A DNA stretch of 61,309 nucleotides from Egibacteraceae bacterium (GTDB taxonomy: Bacteria; Actinomycetota; Nitriliruptoria; Euzebyales; Egibacteraceae): assembly GCA_040905805.1 (NCBI GenBank), contig JBBDQS010000114.1:1-61309 (forward strand), given 5' to 3'. The first letter of the stretch is position 1; the number at the start of each line of letters is the position of its first letter. The notes below the pieces were generated by a model. The model worked only from the letters and a program-made list of their open reading frames with translations. It was not told where the DNA came from and made no database searches. The position numbers and the translations under genes are program-made. Below, piece after piece: positions 58,817-61,309 of this stretch.

Positions 58817-59308
58817 GTGGCCCGCATTGAAGCGACGACCCATATCGAGGCCGAGCCCCAGCACGTCTGGGACGTCCTGGTCGACTGGGAGGGACAGGCA
58901 CGCTGGATGCGTGACGCCCACAGCGTGACGGTGGTCTCCCCGCACCGCGAAGGTGTCGACGTGACGTTGCGCTGCCGCACCGACATCGTCGGAGGCCTGC
59001 GGGGCGCGCACCGGCCCGGCGGATCGTTGCTCATGGTCACCGACGACATGGTGGTCACCGAGTGGGAGGAGCCCCGCATCATCGGCATCCGCCACCTCGG
59101 CCGGGTGATCCGGGGGGTGGGCGCGTTCGAGCTGGCGCCCACCGCCGACGGCACCCACTTCACCTGGTGGGAGGAGATCGACGTTCCGCTGGGCGCGCTC
59201 GGCGAAGCGGTGACGACCGTCGGCGTGGTGCCGGTGGCGCGCCGGGTGTTCCGCGCGAGCCTGGCGGGGCTCAAGCGCGTGTGCGAGTCGACCAGCGTGC
59301 GTCCGTAG
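58817..59308 (+). CDS. SRPBCC (START-like) protein
   Basis: 163 aa. VARIEATTHIEAEPQHVWDV LVDWEGQARWM opens the helix-grip fold, then GRVIRGVGAFELAPTADGTH FTWWEEIDVPLG and the long C-terminal helix RRVFRASLAGLKRVCES. Such proteins bind hydrophobic ligands or act as cyclases/dehydratases. GTG 58817, with AAAGGCGG shortly upstream. It is followed 1 nt later by a RidA gene, so they share an mRNA. Confidence 0.87.
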   Translation: MARIEATTHIEAEPQHVWDVLVDWEGQARWMRDAHSVTVVSPHREGVDVTLRCRTDIVGGLRGAHRPGGSLLMVTDDMVVTEWEEPRIIGIRHLGRVIRGVGAFELAPTADGTHFTWWEEIDVPLGALGEAVTTVGVVPVARRVFRASLAGLKRVCESTSVRP

Positions 59309-59309
59309 G

Positions 59310-59690
59310 GTGGCCGTGCAACGGATCAGCTCCGGCTCCCCCTGGGAGTCGGTCATCGGCTTCAGCCGCGCTGTGCGCGTCGGTGACCGGGTCCTGGTCT
59401 CGGGTACCGGGCCGGTGTGGCCCGACGGGACATGCGATCCCGACCCCGCGGTGCAGGCGCGCCGTTGCCTCGAGATCATCGCCGCGGCGTTGCACGAGGC
59501 GGACGCGGACGCGTCGCAGGTCGTGCGCACGCGGATGTACCTCGTCGAGGCCGGCGACGTCGACGTGGTGGGCCGCGCCCACGCCGCGGCGTTCGGCGAC
59601 GTCCGACCGGCCACCACGATCGTGGTCGTGACCGGCCTGGCCGATCCGCGCTGGCGGGTGGAGATCGAGGCCGAGGCCTACCACTGCTGA
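59310..59690 (+). CDS. RidA-family protein
   Basis: 126 aa. The Rid fold shows SGSPWESVIGFSRAVRVGDR, VLVSGTGPVWPDG, QARRCLEIIAAALHEADADA, VRTRMYLVEAGD and the C-terminal VEIEAEAYH. The ligand Arg of RidA lies in QVVRTRMYL. It may deaminate reactive enamine/imine intermediates. GTG 59310 directly after the stop of the SRPBCC gene. The last 13 bp overlap the convergent glpQ-like gene. Confidence 0.9.
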   Translation: MAVQRISSGSPWESVIGFSRAVRVGDRVLVSGTGPVWPDGTCDPDPAVQARRCLEIIAAALHEADADASQVVRTRMYLVEAGDVDVVGRAHAAAFGDVRPATTIVVVTGLADPRWRVEIEAEAYHC

Positions 59691-60544
59691 TCGCCTCGCC
59701 AGGCGACGCGGCGCCGATCGAGGAGCTCCGCCAGCACGTCGGGGCGGTCGCTCATGATCCCGTCGACCCCGAGGTCGAGCAGCCACGCCATCTGGTCGGG
59801 GTCGTCGATGGTCCACACGTGCACGGCCAGACCACCGGCCTGCGCGTCGGCGACGAACGCCGGGGTGACGACCTCGACGTCGCGGTAGGTGACGGGCACC
59901 TGGAACGCCACGGGCGGGCGCGTGCCGGGTGCCACGACCGGCAGGTCGCGGGCGCCCCAGAACGCGGCGGTCTCGTCGGCGCTGGTGGCGGTCGGCACGG
60001 TGGGGGCCACGCGCCGGAAGTCGCGGAGGACGGTGTCGTCGAACGCGGCGACGATCACGTCGTCGTCCCGCCCGTGCTCGGCGAGCAGCTCGGCGACGGC
60101 TCCGGCCAGCGACGGCCGGTCCGGCGGGCCCTCCTTGAGCTCCATGGTGAGGGGGGCGCCGGGGAACTCGGCGAGCACGGCGCGCAGGCTCGGCACGCGC
60201 AGGTCGTCGGCGCGGGTGCCGCGCAACGGGTAGGGGCCGTCGGGAGCGCGCTCCTCTGCCCCGTGGCCCTGCACGAAGCGGAACGCCGCGTCGAGCCGTG
60301 TCAGCTCGGCCAGTGTGTGGGCGGCGACCGGCCCCGATCCGTCGGTGGTCCGATCGACGGTCGCATCGTGGCAGACGACGACCTCACCGTCGGCGGTGGC
60401 CCGCAGGTCCATCTCCAGTCCCGCCGCGCCGGCGGCGACCGCCCCGCGGAAAGCCCGCAGCGTGTTCTCGGGCCACAGCCGGGCGCTGCCCCGGTGGCCG
60501 AAGGCCAGCACCCGTCGGTGCAGCCAGGCATTGTCGACGAGCAT
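59678..60544 (-). CDS. Glycerophosphodiester phosphodiesterase
   Basis: 288-aa cytosolic GDPD (no signal peptide). Catalytic pair and metal ligands: [52 protein letters not shown] and [27 protein letters not shown]. It releases sn-glycerol-3-phosphate from phospholipid headgroup diesters. ATG 60544 with TACCCT 7 nt upstream. Confidence 0.93.
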   Translation of the reverse strand: MLVDNAWLHRRVLAFGHRGSARLWPENTLRAFRGAVAAGAAGLEMDLRATADGEVVVCHDATVDRTTDGSGPVAAHTLAELTRLDAAFRFVQGHGAEERAPDGPYPLRGTRADDLRVPSLRAVLAEFPGAPLTMELKEGPPDRPSLAGAVAELLAEHGRDDDVIVAAFDDTVLRDFRRVAPTVPTATSADETAAFWGARDLPVVAPGTRPPVAFQVPVTYRDVEVVTPAFVADAQAGGLAVHVWTIDDPDQMAWLLDLGVDGIMSDRPDVLAELLDRRRVAWRGDQQW

Positions 60545-60551
60545 GCGGTCG

Positions 60552-60557
60552 AGGGTA
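60552..60557 (-). promoter_or_regulatory. -10 box TACCCT of the GDPD gene
   Basis: Minus-strand TACCCT with 7 nt to ATG 60544; no Shine-Dalgarno is visible. Confidence 0.5.
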
Positions 60558-60578
60558 CGCGCCACACCCCGGGGGTGC

Positions 60579-60618
60579 GGTGTCGAGCGCACCGTGGCGG
60601 TGCGCCAGACGCCACACC
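60579..60618. repeat. Structured intergenic element, copy 2
   Basis: Inner stem GCGCACCG-TGG-CGGTGCGC (8 bp perfect, 60587-60605) and outer GGTGT/ACACC (60579-60583 with 60614-60618). Shares the exact 20-mer of the element at 31982-32001. Confidence 0.6.
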
Positions 60619-60623
60619 GACCC

Positions 60624-61066
60624 TCAGGCGAGCAGCGGTCGGACCTCGTTGCGGAAGAACGGCAGGAAACCGGCCTCCTCCAGCATCTCCAGGCGGACGG
60701 CGGTCGGCGGCCAGCGGTCACCGAGGATGTGCTCGTTCAGGGTTCTCGCCGCTGCCCACGCCCAGGAAGAAGCGGCCCTGCAGCAGCACCGCCGACGTGG
60801 CCGCGGCCTGGGCGATGATCGCCGGGTGGATGCGCACGGTGGGGCAGACCACGCCGGTGACGGCCCGCAACCGCTCGGTGGCCTGCGCGATCTCGCCGAT
60901 CACCGACCACACGAACGGGCTGTGGCCCCTGCGCGTCGACCCAGGGGTGGTAGTGGTCGCTGATCATGGCGCTGGTGAAGCCGGCCTCCTCGGCCAGCGC
61001 GGCGTGGCGGACCAACTCCCGCGGTCCGTGGTCCTCGCTGGACAGGATGTAGCCGACCTCGACCAT
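60624..61066 (-). pseudogene. Frameshifted, internally deleted F420-type luciferase-like oxidoreductase
   Basis: ATG 61066 (AAGGAG upstream) starts VEVGYILSSEDHGPRELVRH and runs to ISDHYHPWVDAQG, the N-terminus of TIGR03557-like LLM oxidoreductases. Then the frame shifts by +1 in a run of four G (60926-60929 on the plus strand as C), continuing as FVWSVIGEIAQATERLRAVT ... [12 protein letters not shown] second +1 in a three-base run (60740-60742) leads to [22 protein letters not shown], which jumps directly to a C-terminus-like [15 protein letters not shown] and TGA. About 200 central residues are missing. It is therefore dead unless sequencing errors are involved, and the deletion would remain even then. 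Confidence 0.85.
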
Positions 61067-61161
61067 CTTCGGGTGCTCCTTCGCCGCGGTGCGGGCGGCA
61101 GGCTTGCCCGTGGGCGCCGCGGGGAAACCCGGTGTGGTGTGCGCGGCTGGCGTCCCCGCGC

Positions 61162-61309
61162 TGGAGTGGGTCGTCTCGCCGGGCCGCATGCCGGGGCGTT
61201 CCGCCGGGCCACGCGCCCACTGTGGAGTGGGTCGTCTCGCCTGGCCACATGCCCGGGCGTTCCGCCGGGCCACGCGCCCACTGTGGAGTGGGTCGTCTCG
61301 CCTGGCCAC
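61162..61309. repeat. 61-bp tandem repeat running off the window
   Basis: TGGAGTGGGTCGTCTCGCC begins at 61162, 61223 and 61284, an exact 61-bp period with the unit also containing GGGCGTTCCGCCGGGCCACG. Copies 2 and 3 are identical as far as visible; copy 1 differs at a few positions. As 61 is not a multiple of 3, it is not a coding repeat. Confidence 0.9.

Noticed and set aside
60737-61309. Long minus-strand frame through the 61-bp repeats into the LLM remnant
   Set aside because: The repeat-encoded part has no family and the repeat length is not a multiple of three; the real start is the ATG at 61066 with AAGGAG.
61162-61309. CRISPR array
   Set aside because: The whole 61-bp unit repeats, including the would-be spacer.

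Overview
The window is uniformly GC-rich chromosomal DNA with very dense gene packing, frequent GTG starts and ATGA/GTGA stop-start overlaps. It carries a mycothiol-pathway deacetylase, a GNAT-associated SH3-like protein, the MoxR/DUF58/DUF4129/SpoIIM/RDD cluster and the remnant of an F420-type luciferase-like enzyme. Together these point to an actinobacterium, probably from a deep lineage; Nitriliruptoria-like is only my guess. I found no rRNA or tRNA genes, CRISPR arrays, IS transposases or prophage genes. Most of the window is core chromosome with a few decayed or unusual loci.

Layout. 1-2300: a PPOX-like remnant, lycopene cyclase behind a 28-codon leader ORF, and divergent endonuclease III. 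2330-6045: a five-gene K+ uptake operon (two TrkA-type RCK proteins, an overlooked 45-aa membrane protein, TrkH, a membrane-anchored protein). 6088-9270: IspH, pterin dehydratase, RNase D, and a lipoprotein plus DM13 pair separated only by one in-frame TGA. 9423-17838: a two-component system, MshB, a membrane-anchored metacaspase-like protein with an EF-hand loop, Upp, pyruvate kinase, CoA-disulfide reductase and MarR. 17883-22022: SH3-like protein, sirtuin, Zur and ZnuABC behind a 7-1-7 Fur-family box. 22092-23106: antitoxin/PIN pair, short repeats and an oxidoreductase fragment. 23225-34179: PP2C, phosphodiesterase, FdhD, glycosyltransferase, glycogen debranching enzyme, acyl-CoA dehydrogenase, PdxH, threonine synthase, HAD phosphatase. 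34250-44453: SigE-type sigma factor with membrane partner, phosphohexomutase, dCMP deaminase, diguanylate cyclase with a surface protein, serpin lipoprotein, HPPD, ferredoxin, DHPS. 44536-54336: membrane protein, DUF4129, DUF4350, MoxR, DUF58, DUF2254, SpoIIM, RDD, GOLPH3-like protein. 54394-61309: broken Clp_N gene next to a 70-nt palindrome, UDG, YfcE, ATP-grasp, small hydrolase/oxidoreductase genes, GlpQ, a frameshifted LLM enzyme and a 61-bp tandem repeat at the edge.

Functional links. Zinc uptake and its regulator form one unit, with a zinc-dependent sirtuin downstream. The Trk genes form one translationally linked unit. The two-component system, the sigma factor pair, PP2C and the GGDEF protein are separate signalling nodes.

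A recurring signature is a TAnnnT hexamer 6-8 nt before an ATG/GTG with no Shine-Dalgarno, seen at about a dozen genes. It implies common leaderless transcription, often from divergent promoter pairs packed into gaps of 42-79 bp. The most unusual items are the Trk small membrane protein, the TGA-split lipoprotein/DM13 frame, the metacaspase and serpin, the GOLPH3 protein with a C-terminal membrane anchor, and several structured or repeated intergenic elements.
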